Counted from the stretch's first letter, positions 34,320 to 42,891 are shown. The stretch: DNA of 64,000 nt from Burkholderiales bacterium (GCA_020854035.1 JADZGE010000018.1:62001-126000), one strand, 5' to 3'. Numbers and translations: made by a program. Notes: generated by a model from the sequence alone, not told the origin.

Positions 34320-35705
34320 ATGGAACTCTCCTTCCTGGGCGCCGCCGGGGAGGTCACCGGCTCGTGCCACCTCGTGCGATGCGGGAAGGTCCGGTTCCTG
34401 CTCGACTGCGGCATGTTCCAGGGGCGCGACGCGCAGCGCAGGAACCGCGCGCGCTTCCGCTTCGATCCCCGGGAGATCGCGTTCGTCCTGCTCTCGCACG
34501 CGCACATCGATCACTCGGGATTGATTCCACGGCTGGTCGCGGCGGGTTTCGCGGGGCCGGTCTACGCGACCCCCGCGACCTGCGATCTCCTCGGCGTGCT
34601 GCTGCCCGACAGCGCATGGTTGCAGGAGCGCGAAGCCGGGCGCGAGCGCGGCGGGGGCGCTCCCGCGCGGCCGCTCTATACCGTCGACGAGGCGCGGGCG
34701 AGTCTCGGGCGGCTCGTGCCCGTCGCCTACGGCGTGCGTCTCGAGCCGGAAACCGGCGTGCGCTGCGTATTCCGCGACGCCGGGCACATTCTCGGCTCGG
34801 CGTTGATCGAGCTCGACCTCGCGTGCGGCGCGCGCGGCGTCCGGCTCGTCTACTCCGGTGATCTCGGCCAGCCCGGACACCCCATCGTGCGCGATCCGAC
34901 GCCCGTGCGGGCGGCCGACGCGCTGATCGTCGAGTCGACCTACGGCGATCGCAACCACAAGAACCTCGCACAGACGCTCGACGAGTTCGCCTTCGCGCTG
35001 ACCGACACGCTCGCGAGCCGCAGGGGCAACGTGGTGATTCCGGCGTTCGCCGTGGGACGGACGCAGGACCTTCTCTATTTCATGTTCGAGCTGCACCGGC
35101 AGGGGCGGCTGCCGGACATGGACGTCTACGTCGACTCGCCGCTCGCGCTCGCCGCGACCCGCATCAGCCTGAAGCACACCGAGCTCTACGACCGGGAATC
35201 GCGCGGCTTCCGCGACTGGCTCGCGAGCGACAGGAGGGAGAAGGGGCTGCGCATCCACTTCACGGAGAGCGTCGAGGATTCGATGCGCATCAACGACATC
35301 CGCGAAGGCGCGGTGATCCTCTCGGCGAGCGGCATGTGCGAGGGCGGGCGCGTGCGCCACCACCTGCGCCACAATCTGCCGCGTCCCGAATCCTCCGTCG
35401 TCATCGTGGGTTTCCAGGCGGCGGGAACGCTCGGTCGCCGGATCGTCGACGGGGCCGCGCGCGTGCGCCTCTTCGGCGAGGAGATCCCGGTGCGCGCGCG
35501 CGTTTTCACGATCGGCGGCATGTCCGCGCACGCGGACCGCTCCGCGCTGCTCGGCTGGCTGTCCGGCTTCACGCGCCCGCCGCGCCGGACCTGGGTCGTG
35601 CACGGCGAGGCGCTCCCGGCGGCCGCGCTGCGCGACGAGCTGGTTCGCCGCGGCTTCCGCGCCGAGGTGCCGGCCGCCTACCGCACCGTGGAGCTTGCAT
35701 GCTGA
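34320..35705 (+). CDS. Metallo-beta-lactamase/beta-CASP ribonuclease-like protein
   Basis: A 461-residue protein of the RNA-processing CPSF/YSH1-like beta-CASP group. The zinc site is LLSHAHIDHSGLIPRL with further His in FRDAGHILGSA and Asp in YSGDLGQPGH. The beta-CASP and RMMBL regions include VIPAFAVGRTQDLLYF, ILSASGMCEGGRVRHHL and FTIGGMSAHADRS. It probably cleaves RNA in the cytoplasm. It is preceded by a Gly-rich leader; ATG 34320 is chosen because the fold starts there. It belongs to the hsp20 operon, so FNR-dependent expression may link it to mRNA turnover under low oxygen. Confidence 0.88.
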   Translation: MELSFLGAAGEVTGSCHLVRCGKVRFLLDCGMFQGRDAQRRNRARFRFDPREIAFVLLSHAHIDHSGLIPRLVAAGFAGPVYATPATCDLLGVLLPDSAWLQEREAGRERGGGAPARPLYTVDEARASLGRLVPVAYGVRLEPETGVRCVFRDAGHILGSALIELDLACGARGVRLVYSGDLGQPGHPIVRDPTPVRAADALIVESTYGDRNHKNLAQTLDEFAFALTDTLASRRGNVVIPAFAVGRTQDLLYFMFELHRQGRLPDMDVYVDSPLALAATRISLKHTELYDRESRGFRDWLASDRREKGLRIHFTESVEDSMRINDIREGAVILSASGMCEGGRVRHHLRHNLPRPESSVVIVGFQAAGTLGRRIVDGAARVRLFGEEIPVRARVFTIGGMSAHADRSALLGWLSGFTRPPRRTWVVHGEALPAAALRDELVRRGFRAEVPAAYRTVELAC

Positions 35706-36664
35706 GGCCCCGCGAAACCGTCGGCGCGCACCTCGTGGCATCCGTGGCGCGCGGTCGCGCCGGGGAAACGATCGGGGCGCTGCTCTCGCGGCTCTTCGCG
35801 GAAAAGCCCGAGTGCGCAGATATCGTGTGCGTGATCGACGAGTCCGGGCGGCTTGCCGGCGCGCTGCCGGTATCCGCGCTCTTCCGGCACGAGCCGGGTG
35901 AAACGCTCTCGCAGGCGATGGACGGCCGCTACCCGCGGGTGTTTCCCGGCGATGACCAGGAGCGGGCCGCATCGCTCGCGCTGCATCACGGCGCGGACGC
36001 CCTCCCCGTCGTCGACCGCGACGGCGTGCTGGCGGGCGTGATGCCGGCGCAGGCGCTCTTGCAGGTGCTGCGGCGCGAGCACGTCGAGGACCTGCACGTG
36101 CTGGCGGGCATCCGGCGGGAAGCGGCCCGGGCGCGTCACGCGATCGAAGACCCGCCGCTGCGGCGCGCGCGCCATCGCATGCCGTGGCTGCTCGCGGGGC
36201 TCCTCGGCGGCGGCATCGCGACGGCGGCGATGGCTGCGTTCCATGCGACGCTGGAGCGCACGGTCGCGGTCGCGTTCTTCGTGCCGGGGCTCGTTTACCT
36301 CGCCGACGCGATCGGCACGCAGAGCGAGGCGATCGCCGTGCGGGGGCTCTCGCTCACGCGCACCGGGATCGCGCATCTCGTCGCCGGGGAGCTTCGCACC
36401 GGCATGCTGATCGGGGCGGGGCTGGGTCTCGTCGCGTGGGCGCCGGTCTTCCACGCTTTCGGCGACGCGCGTCTCGCGTCGGCCGTCGCGGCGTCGATCT
36501 TCATTGCCGGCAGCATCGCCGCCGCGATGGGGATCTCGCTGCCGTGGCTGCTCGCGCGGCGCGGCTTCGACCCCGCGTACGGCAGCGGGCCGGTCGCGAC
36601 CGTGATACAGGACATCCTGAGCATCCTCGTCTACTTCGGCGTGCTCCGTGCATTCGGAATCTAG
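35699..36664 (+). CDS. MgtE-like CBS-domain divalent cation transporter, short form
   Basis: A 321-residue protein with a CBS pair in the first half (ADIVCVIDESGRLAGALPVS, GADALPVVDRDGVLAGVMPA) and five or so transmembrane helices. The membrane part includes FVPGLVYLADAIGTQSEAIAVR, which matches the MgtE pore region. The usual N-terminal superhelical domain of MgtE is missing, so gating may differ; magnesium or cobalt transport is inferred. It overlaps the beta-CASP gene by 7 bp and ends the hsp20 operon. Confidence 0.85.
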   Translation: MLRPRETVGAHLVASVARGRAGETIGALLSRLFAEKPECADIVCVIDESGRLAGALPVSALFRHEPGETLSQAMDGRYPRVFPGDDQERAASLALHHGADALPVVDRDGVLAGVMPAQALLQVLRREHVEDLHVLAGIRREAARARHAIEDPPLRRARHRMPWLLAGLLGGGIATAAMAAFHATLERTVAVAFFVPGLVYLADAIGTQSEAIAVRGLSLTRTGIAHLVAGELRTGMLIGAGLGLVAWAPVFHAFGDARLASAVAASIFIAGSIAAAMGISLPWLLARRGFDPAYGSGPVATVIQDILSILVYFGVLRAFGI

Positions 36665-36670
36665 AATTGA

Positions 36671-36711
36671 TTGACCTAGGTCAAGCCGCGCCGGCGCCGG
36701 GGTGGGATACT
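36671..36711 (+). promoter_or_regulatory. FNR-type box and -10 for hemN
   Basis: TTGACCTAGGTCAA at 36671-36684 is a fully symmetric FNR-type site using the TTGAC half. GATACT at 36706-36711 follows after 21 bp, giving a start near 36718 and a leader of about 39 nt to hemN. FNR/Anr control of hemN is well established in related bacteria. Confidence 0.75.
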
Positions 36712-36756
36712 GTGGGGCGACGGCCGGCCCGGGCCAGCGGGAACCCGGCCGGTTCC

Positions 36757-38145
36757 ATGAACGCCCCAGCCATCGACTTCGATCCGGATCTCGTCCGCCG
36801 TCTCGACCGGCAGGGGCCGCGCTACACCTCGTATCCCACCGCCGACCGCTTTGTCGAAGCGTTCGACGCCGCCACCTACCGCGCGTGGACGGCCCGCCGC
36901 AACCCCGGGGGGCTCGACCGCGGCCTGGCGCTTTACGTGCACCTGCCGTTCTGCAGCGATGTCTGCTTCTACTGCGCGTGCAACAAGATCATCACGCGCG
37001 ACCGGGCGCGCGGCGCGCGCTACCTCGACTACCTCGGACGGGAGATCGCGCTGCAGGGCGCGCTCTTCGGCGAGGACCGGCGGGTGGGCGAGATGCACTG
37101 GGGCGGGGGCACGCCGACGTGGCACGGCGTTCACGAGCTTGCCGCGCTGTGGCGGCGGGTCGGAGAGCACTTCGAGCTCGAGGCCGGAGGCGAGTATTCC
37201 ATCGAGGTCGACCCGCGCACGGTGACGCCGGAATCGGTCGCCGCGCTGCGGGCGATCGGCTTTAACCGGGTGAGCTTCGGCGTGCAGGATTTCGATCCCG
37301 AGGTCCAGGCCGCCGTGCACCGGGTGCAAAGCGAGGAGGCGACGCTCGCCACGATCGAGGCGGCGCGGGCGGCGGGCTTCGTCTCGGTCAACGTCGATCT
37401 CATCTACGGCCTGCCGAGGCAGACGCTCATGAGCTTCAACCGCACGCTCGCCCGCGTGACGGCGGCCCGGCCCGACCGCGTCGCGCTCTACAACTACGCG
37501 CACCTGCCGGCGCAGTTCAAGCCCCAGCGGCGCATCGCGCAGGCGGATCTGCCGCACGCCGAAACGAAACTGAAGCTGCTCGCGCTCGCGGTGGAGCGGC
37601 TCGGCGCGGCCGGCTACGCCTACATCGGCATGGATCACTTCGCGCTGCCGCACGACGCGCTCGCCGTCGCGCAGCGTCACCGCAGGCTGCGCCGCAACTT
37701 CCAGGGCTACACGGCCTGCGCCGACCGCGACCTCGTGGGACTGGGCGTCTCGGCGATCGGCGGCATCGGCCCCACCTACAGCCAGAACTTCCGGACCCTC
37801 GAGAAATACTACGGCCGCCTCGACGGCTCCGAGCTGCCCGTCATGCGCGGTGTCGAGCTCGGCGCGGACGACCTCGTGCGCCGCGCCGTGATCCAGGAGC
37901 TGATGTGCCATTTCACGCTCTGCCTGGAGTCGATCTCGCTCGCCTACCTCATCGATTTCGAGCGCTACTTCGCGGCCGAGCTGAAGGAGCTGCGGGAGCT
38001 GGAGACGCTGGGGCTCGTGTCGCTCGAGCCGGGATGGTTGAGCGTCACGCCGCGGGGCCGCTTCCTCGTGCGCCGCGTGTGCATGGTGTTCGACCGTTAC
38101 CTCGCGCGCGGCGCCGACGGCGGGCGCTTCTCGCGCGTCATCTGA
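36757..38145 (+). CDS. hemN: Oxygen-independent coproporphyrinogen III oxidase
   Basis: Radical SAM enzyme of 462 residues converting coproporphyrinogen III to protoporphyrinogen IX without oxygen. The cluster motif FCSDVCFYCACNK has C-x3-C-x2-C-x-C as in HemN. EMHWGGGTPTW, GFNRVSFGVQDFD and VDLIYGLPRQT are family signatures. Length equals that of E. coli HemN. It is needed for haem supply (for example for the cbb3 oxidase) when oxygen is scarce, in line with its FNR-type promoter. ATG 36757 starts the homology. Confidence 0.97.
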   Translation: MNAPAIDFDPDLVRRLDRQGPRYTSYPTADRFVEAFDAATYRAWTARRNPGGLDRGLALYVHLPFCSDVCFYCACNKIITRDRARGARYLDYLGREIALQGALFGEDRRVGEMHWGGGTPTWHGVHELAALWRRVGEHFELEAGGEYSIEVDPRTVTPESVAALRAIGFNRVSFGVQDFDPEVQAAVHRVQSEEATLATIEAARAAGFVSVNVDLIYGLPRQTLMSFNRTLARVTAARPDRVALYNYAHLPAQFKPQRRIAQADLPHAETKLKLLALAVERLGAAGYAYIGMDHFALPHDALAVAQRHRRLRRNFQGYTACADRDLVGLGVSAIGGIGPTYSQNFRTLEKYYGRLDGSELPVMRGVELGADDLVRRAVIQELMCHFTLCLESISLAYLIDFERYFAAELKELRELETLGLVSLEPGWLSVTPRGRFLVRRVCMVFDRYLARGADGGRFSRVI

Positions 38146-38174
38146 AGGAAAGCGGCACCGTCACCGGCTCCGGG

Positions 38175-40112
38175 ATGGCCGATACCGGCAAGATGGACGC
38201 CACGCCCGCGACCTCCGCCGCCGTCGAGGCGCTGGCGCGTGCCGCGGCGGAGTTCCTGCGGCGCTATCCCCCGTTCGACGCGATGGAACCCGAGGCGCTG
38301 AGCTTCATCGGCGAACGGCTCGGCGTGAGTTACCACGCCGCGGGAGCGCGCATCCTTGCGCCCGAGGACGGCGAGCCGCAATGCCTGAACATCGTGAAGA
38401 GCGGCCTCGTGCGGCTCGTGCCGGAGGAGGGCGGGGCGGCGGGCGCCGAGGTGACGCTCGCGCCGGGCGAATGTTTCTCCGTCGGGGCGCTGCTCGAGGG
38501 GCGCGCGACGGGTTCCGTCTACACCGCCGCGGCCGACACCTTCTGCTATCGCCTCGCCGCGCCGGACTTTCACGAGCTCTTGGGGCTGAGCGCGCGCTTC
38601 CGCGAGTTCTCGACGCGCTACCTCGCGAGCCTGCTGCGGGAGTCGCGGCGTCTGAACCGGATGCACGCGGCGAGCCGCGCCACCGAGGAGCAGGCGATGG
38701 GGCGCGCGCTGCGCTCGATCATCAGGCACACGCCGATCACCTGCGCGCCGCAGACACCCACCGGAGAAGCGCTGCGGCTGATGCGCGACGCCGGCATCGG
38801 CTCGATCCTGGTGACCCGCCCGGGCGGCGTGCTGGCCGGCATACTGACGCGCCACGACGTGCTCGACCGCGTCGCGCTCGCCGGCTGCCGCCTGGAGGAA
38901 CCGGTCGCCGGCGTGATGACGCCCTCGCCGCGCACGCTGCCGGCGGAGGCGAACGCGTACGAGGCGGCGTTGCTCATCGCGCGCCACGGCATCCGTCACG
39001 TGCCGGTCGTCGACGGCGGCCGCCTGATCGGCGTGGTGACGGAGCGTGATCTCTTTGCGTTGCAGCGGGTCGGGCTGCGCTCCATCCAGCGTGCCATCGC
39101 GAGCGCGCCCGGTCTGGAGGAACTCGTGCAGGCCGCCCGCGACATTCGGGCGCTCGCCCGCGCCCTCGCCGAGGAGGGCGCCGCCGCCGAGCCGCTGATA
39201 CTCATCATTTCCACGCTGAACGACGCGCTCACCCGCCGGGTTCTCGATCTGGAGCAGGCGCGCCACGATCTCGCCGGCGCCGCGTGGGGCTGGCTCGGCT
39301 TCGGCTCGGAGGGACGCTACGAGCAGACGATCAGCACCGATCAGGACAACGGGCTCATCTTCGCGGCCGGGGAGGGAGAGCCGGCGGAAGCGCTGCGCGA
39401 GCGGCTCTTGCCCTGCGCCCGCGCCGTCAACCGGGCGCTCGAGGCGTGCGGCTATCCCCGGTGCGAGGGCGGGATCATGGCGGGCAATCCGAAGTGGTGC
39501 CTGTCGCTCAAGGAATGGGGCGAGCGTTTCGATTCGTGGATCGCCGACACCGATCCGCGGGCGCTATTGAACGCGGTGATCTTCTTCGACTTTCGCCTGC
39601 TTCACGGCCGCGAGGATCTCGCGGAGCGGCTGCGCGAGCGGCTGCTCGCCCGCGCCGCCGCGACACCGCGCTTCCTGCGGCAGATGGCGGCGGAGGCGAT
39701 CGCCGTGCGCCCGCCGCTCGGGCTCATATCCGACTTCGTCACCGAACGGGCCGAGGATGGCCGCGAGACGCTCGATTTGAAGCGGTTCGGCGCGCGTCTG
39801 TTCGTCGACGCGGCGCGCGTGATCGCGCTCGCGAACGGGGTCGCGCACACGGCGACCGCCGAGCGACTGCGGCAGGGCGGCGCGCGCGGAGGCGCGCGCC
39901 CGGAGGAAACCGCCGCCGCCGTCGAGGGCTTCCTCTTCATCCAGATGCTGCGCCTGCGCCGCCAGGTGGCCGCGGGGGCGGGACTCGCGCGCGCCGCGGC
40001 GAACCGCGTCGTTCCGGAGGAACTGAACGAAGTGGACCGGCGCACGCTGAAGGAGTGCCTGCGACAGGCGCGGCGGCTGCAGGCGCGGCTCGCGCTCGAC
40101 CATCGGTTGTAA
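38175..40112 (+). CDS. cNMP-binding, CBS-pair and DUF294 nucleotidyltransferase-like protein
   Basis: A 645-residue cytoplasmic protein. It has an N-terminal cyclic-nucleotide-binding-like domain (about residues 40-150) and a CBS pair (TPTGEALRLMRDAGIGSILV, MTPSPRTLPAEANAYEAALL). A DUF294 nucleotidyltransferase domain follows with GFGSEGRYEQTISTDQDNG, then a helical substrate-binding-like domain. The family is usually annotated as signal-transduction protein and often sits beside a DnaQ-type exonuclease, as here. A role in nucleotide signalling or tagging is inferred. ATG 38175 or 38193 could be the start. It lies 29 bp after hemN and is likely co-transcribed. Confidence 0.88.
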   Translation: MADTGKMDATPATSAAVEALARAAAEFLRRYPPFDAMEPEALSFIGERLGVSYHAAGARILAPEDGEPQCLNIVKSGLVRLVPEEGGAAGAEVTLAPGECFSVGALLEGRATGSVYTAAADTFCYRLAAPDFHELLGLSARFREFSTRYLASLLRESRRLNRMHAASRATEEQAMGRALRSIIRHTPITCAPQTPTGEALRLMRDAGIGSILVTRPGGVLAGILTRHDVLDRVALAGCRLEEPVAGVMTPSPRTLPAEANAYEAALLIARHGIRHVPVVDGGRLIGVVTERDLFALQRVGLRSIQRAIASAPGLEELVQAARDIRALARALAEEGAAAEPLILIISTLNDALTRRVLDLEQARHDLAGAAWGWLGFGSEGRYEQTISTDQDNGLIFAAGEGEPAEALRERLLPCARAVNRALEACGYPRCEGGIMAGNPKWCLSLKEWGERFDSWIADTDPRALLNAVIFFDFRLLHGREDLAERLRERLLARAAATPRFLRQMAAEAIAVRPPLGLISDFVTERAEDGRETLDLKRFGARLFVDAARVIALANGVAHTATAERLRQGGARGGARPEETAAAVEGFLFIQMLRLRRQVAAGAGLARAAANRVVPEELNEVDRRTLKECLRQARRLQARLALDHRL

Positions 40113-40140
40113 GCCGCGTATCGCGGCAGGCGGAACCGAG

Positions 40141-40190
40141 CCGCCGATGGACGCCGATGCGACCGACGGCGCCGGAGAGCCGGAGAGCCG
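40141..40190. repeat. REP-like repeat copy and GCCGGAGA tandem units
   Basis: CCGCCGATGGACGCCGATG at 40141-40159 is identical to the first 19 bases of the element at the end of ccoI. It is followed at about 40171 by short tandem units GCCGGAGA, GCCGGAGA, GCCGGGGG. They lie between the DUF294 and DnaQ genes. Confidence 0.75.
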
Positions 40191-40238
40191 GGGGACCTGT
40201 GCCGGATGCCGGAGGCGGGATCGCGCGCGTGCCTGGTC

Positions 40239-40964
40239 ATGAAACGGGTTTTCGATATTGCAGCGGCATGGACGAGAGCGCGCGCCGGGAGTCCGGCGGC
40301 GCTCGACCCGGCCCGGCGCGAAGCGCTCGCCCGCTATCGCGCCGCCGCGCCTCCCGATCCGCGCACGGCGCTCGCCGCGGTGCGCTTCGTGGTCGTGGAC
40401 GTCGAGACGAGCGGCCTCGACCCTTTCCGCGACCGTCTGCTCTCGGTGGGCGCGGTGGCCGTTCGCGGCGGGATCGTGCGCACGGCCGACTCGTTCGTGA
40501 CGGTGCTGCGGCAGGCGCGCGCGAGCGAGGACGCGAACATTCTCGTGCACGGCATCGGCGCCACGGCGCAGCGGGACGGGCTCCCGCCGGCGGCGGCGCT
40601 CGCCGATTTCCTCGCCTACGCGGGGCGCGACCCGCTCGTCGCGTTCAACGCCGCCTTCGACCGCGCGTTCGTCGACCGGGCGGCGCGGGCGGCGCTCGGC
40701 CGCAGGCCGGGCAACCGCTGGCTCGACCTCGCGTGCCTTGCTCCCGCGCTCGTGCCCGGCCGGCGGGGTGCGCGAGGCTCGCTCGACGACTGGCTCGCTC
40801 GATACGGGATCGCCAACCACGCGCGCCACGACGCGCTGAGCGACGCGCTCGCGACCGCGCAGCTCCTGCTCGTCGTCCTCGCCGAGGCGCGACGGCGGGG
40901 CGCGGCGACGCTCGCGAGGCTCGCCGTGCTGGAGTCGGCGCAGCGCTGGCTCGGGCGTTCGTGA
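40239..40964 (+). CDS. DnaQ/DEDDh-type 3'-5' exonuclease
   Basis: A 241-residue exonuclease of the DNA polymerase III epsilon family. Exo I is FVVVDVETSGLDPFRDRLLS (Asp, Glu), exo II lies in LVAFNAAFDRAFVD, and exo III is NHARHDALSDALATAQLLL (His, Asp), so the DEDDh set is complete. It pairs with the upstream cNMP-CBS-DUF294 gene, an association seen in many proteobacteria. It is unlikely to be the replicative DnaQ. The start could also be ATG 40206; ATG 40239 (MKRVFD) fits homology better. Confidence 0.87.
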   Translation: MKRVFDIAAAWTRARAGSPAALDPARREALARYRAAAPPDPRTALAAVRFVVVDVETSGLDPFRDRLLSVGAVAVRGGIVRTADSFVTVLRQARASEDANILVHGIGATAQRDGLPPAAALADFLAYAGRDPLVAFNAAFDRAFVDRAARAALGRRPGNRWLDLACLAPALVPGRRGARGSLDDWLARYGIANHARHDALSDALATAQLLLVVLAEARRRGAATLARLAVLESAQRWLGRS

Positions 40965-41084
40965 AGAAGGCGAAGAAGGCGCAAGGTGGAAGGACGCTCG
41001 TTCGATGGGTGCATCGCGCGAGGCCGGATTGACGCTGCGCGCGGCGAGGCATAGATTGCGGGCTCGCGAAGGCGAGCCCTGAAA

Positions 41085-41103
41085 CCCGGATCCCGGATCC
41101 CGC
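41085..41103. repeat. CCCGGAT tandem repeat immediately before the LLM gene
   Basis: CCCGGATCCCGGATCCCGC directly abuts the ATG at 41104. A hairpin with arms GGCTCGC and GCGAGCC lies at 41061-41078 upstream of it. A relaxed version of the same motif occurs in the ccoH N-terminus. Confidence 0.6.
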
Positions 41104-42036
41104 ATGGACATTCGCATCGGCTACCTCCTGCCCACGCGCGAGGCCGTCATGGAAGGCCGGCCGGAAGCCGCGCCGCTGCTTCGCCTCGCGGAACGGGCGG
41201 AGGCGCTCGGCTACGATTCGGTGTGGGTCGGTGATTCGCTGCTCGCCCGCCCGCGCCACGAACCGGTCACGCTGCTCGCCGGCGTCGCCGCGCGCACGAA
41301 GCGCGTCGGGCTCGGCACCGCGGTCCTGCTGCCGATGCTGCGCAATCCCGTCCTCCTCGCGCACCAGGTCGCGACGCTCGACCGGATGAGCGAGGGACGA
41401 GTGATCCTCGGGGTCGGCATCGCGACCGACGTGCCGAACGTGCGCGCCGACTTCCGCGCCGCGGGCGTGCCGTTCGAGAAGCGCGTGGGCATGCTGATGG
41501 AAGGCCTGCGGCTTTGCCGGGCGCTGTGGAGCGGGAAACCCGTCGACTGGGCGGGACGCTGGCACGTGGAGCGGGGCGTGCTCGGGCCGACGCCGCACCG
41601 GCCGGGCGGGCCGCCGTTCTGGGGCGGCGGCTCGGCACCGGCGGCGCTCGAGCGCGCCGCGCGGCACTTCGAGGGTTGGTTCCCGACGGGTCCCGATGCC
41701 GCGGGCTACGGCGGGCACCTGCGGCAGGTGCGCGCCATCGCGCGCGAGGCCGGGCGCGGCCCGGACGAGCCCGAGGCGGCGGTCTATCTCACGCTCCATA
41801 TCGACGAGAACGCGGCCCGCGCGGGCGAGCGCATCGACGCGTTCCTGTCCGGGTATTACGGCGAGCGGCCCGACGTGCTGAAAAAGCGCCTGACGTGCTT
41901 CGCCGGCCCGGCCGCGGCGGCGGCGCAATGGCTCGGCGGCTACGTGCGCGAAGGCGCGCGCCATCTCGTCCTGCGCTTCGCCGGAGATCACGAGCGCCAC
42001 ATCGAGACCATCGCGCGGCTCCGCGGCACGTTGTAG
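41104..42036 (+). CDS. LLM-class flavin-dependent oxidoreductase
   Basis: Luciferase-like monooxygenase family protein of 310 residues using reduced FMN or F420-like flavin. Family features are LAERAEALGYDSVWVGDSLL, TKRVGLGTAVLLPMLRNP, ILGVGIATDVPNV and PPFWGGGSAPAALERAARH. The substrate is unknown. It appears monocistronic. No FNR box was seen, and the region upstream holds only repeats and a hairpin, so the promoter is unclear. Confidence 0.85.
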   Translation: MDIRIGYLLPTREAVMEGRPEAAPLLRLAERAEALGYDSVWVGDSLLARPRHEPVTLLAGVAARTKRVGLGTAVLLPMLRNPVLLAHQVATLDRMSEGRVILGVGIATDVPNVRADFRAAGVPFEKRVGMLMEGLRLCRALWSGKPVDWAGRWHVERGVLGPTPHRPGGPPFWGGGSAPAALERAARHFEGWFPTGPDAAGYGGHLRQVRAIAREAGRGPDEPEAAVYLTLHIDENAARAGERIDAFLSGYYGERPDVLKKRLTCFAGPAAAAAQWLGGYVREGARHLVLRFAGDHERHIETIARLRGTL

Positions 42037-42094
42037 GGCCGGCCGGGCAATCGGCGCCGTTGCGGAGATGCCGGAATCGGGGGGCGCCCGGATG

Positions 42095-42121
42095 AAAAAA
42101 AGGGCGCGACCGAGCGCGCCC
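42095..42121 (-). terminator. Intrinsic terminator of the minus-strand cbpA operon
   Basis: Arms GGGCGCG (42102-42108) and CGCGCCC (42115-42121) with a 6-nt loop are followed on the minus strand by seven T (plus-strand A-run 42095-42101). It lies 24 nt after the stop codon of the PEP-CTERM fragment. Confidence 0.85.
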
Positions 42122-42144
42122 TATTTCCGCCGTGTGGCGGGCCG

Positions 42145-42270
42145 CTACGACGCGCGCCGGCGGCCCAGTCCTGCCAGCGCGCCGAGCCCGGCAAGGAGCA
42201 GGGCGCCGGTCGCGGGCGCGGGTACCGGCGCACCGGCCCCGTTCACGCCGATCGCAGCCGGTGCCGTCAC
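42145..42270 (-). pseudogene. Orphan PEP-CTERM sorting signal (remnant or micro-ORF)
   Basis: A 41-codon frame on the minus strand overlaps the acylphosphatase stop (GTGA). Its end reads PVPAPATGALLLAGLGALAG then LGRRRAS: a Pro-rich motif, a transmembrane helix and a basic tail. This is the architecture of PEP-CTERM exosortase targeting signals. There is no signal peptide and no structural domain, so alone it cannot be an exported PEP-CTERM protein. It sits just before a good terminator, as the 3' end of a gene would. Most likely it is what is left of a PEP-CTERM gene whose body was replaced by the acylphosphatase gene. Confidence 0.6.
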
Positions 42271-42557
42271 TCGGTCGGCCGCAGCGCGAACCCGGTGAAC
42301 TCGCCCTCGCCTTCGCCCACCTTCACGTTCATCACGATCGCCGCGCGCGGGCCGCGGTGCGCGGCATCGATCATCGCGGCAAGCGCCCGCGGCGTGCCCG
42401 CGACCATGGCCTCCACCGAGCCGTCGCGGCGATTGCGCACCCAGCCCGTCACGCCGAACTCGCGCGCCTTGTACTCCATGTAGTCGCGGAAGCCGACCCC
42501 CTGCACGCGTCCGACGATCCGCAGGTGCTTCACGGTCGCCATCGAAACATCCGGCAT
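42267..42557 (-). CDS. acyP: Acylphosphatase
   Basis: A 96-residue (or 91 from ATG 42542) acylphosphatase hydrolysing carboxyl-phosphate bonds. The signature KHLRIVGRVQGVGFRDYME contains the catalytic Arg, and the Asn of GWVRNRRDGSVEAMVAG is the second catalytic residue. It is the last intact gene of cbpA-cbpM-acyP on the minus strand. Its stop overlaps the start of the orphan PEP-CTERM frame. Confidence 0.92.
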   Translation of the reverse strand: MPDVSMATVKHLRIVGRVQGVGFRDYMEYKAREFGVTGWVRNRRDGSVEAMVAGTPRALAAMIDAAHRGPRAAIVMNVKVGEGEGEFTGFALRPTE

Positions 42558-42561
42558 CCCG

Positions 42562-42891
42562 TCAGTATCGCGGCAGGCGCGCGCGCGCTTCGGCGAGCTC
42601 CGCTTCGAGCGCGTCGATCCGCCCGATGAGCGAGAGGACGAGCGCGAGAGCGCAGGGCTCCAGCTCGAAGCTCGCGTGGAGCCGCCCCGCCGCGCGCACC
42701 GTGGCAAGACACGTCGCCGCGAATGCCCACTGCGGCGCCTGCGGATCGAGCGGAGTGAGCGTGCCGTAGTCCACGAGTTCGCGCAGATACGGTTCGCTCA
42801 GGCCGGTGAGCGACACGAGATCGGCGAGCGTGAGCGCCTCGAGCACCTCGTGCTCGGCGAGCCACGTCGAAGGTCCGGGATCGAGCGCCAT
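42562..42891 (-). CDS. cbpM: Chaperone modulator CbpM
   Basis: A 109-residue MerR-like helical protein that binds and inhibits the J-domain of CbpA. LTLADLVSLTGLSEPYLREL is the DNA-binding-like helix pair and RIDALEAELAEARARL a C-terminal coiled coil. ATG 42891 starts the homology. It lies 55 bp downstream of cbpA on the same strand, as in other proteobacteria. Confidence 0.88.
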   Translation of the reverse strand: MALDPGPSTWLAEHEVLEALTLADLVSLTGLSEPYLRELVDYGTLTPLDPQAPQWAFAATCLATVRAAGRLHASFELEPCALALVLSLIGRIDALEAELAEARARLPRY

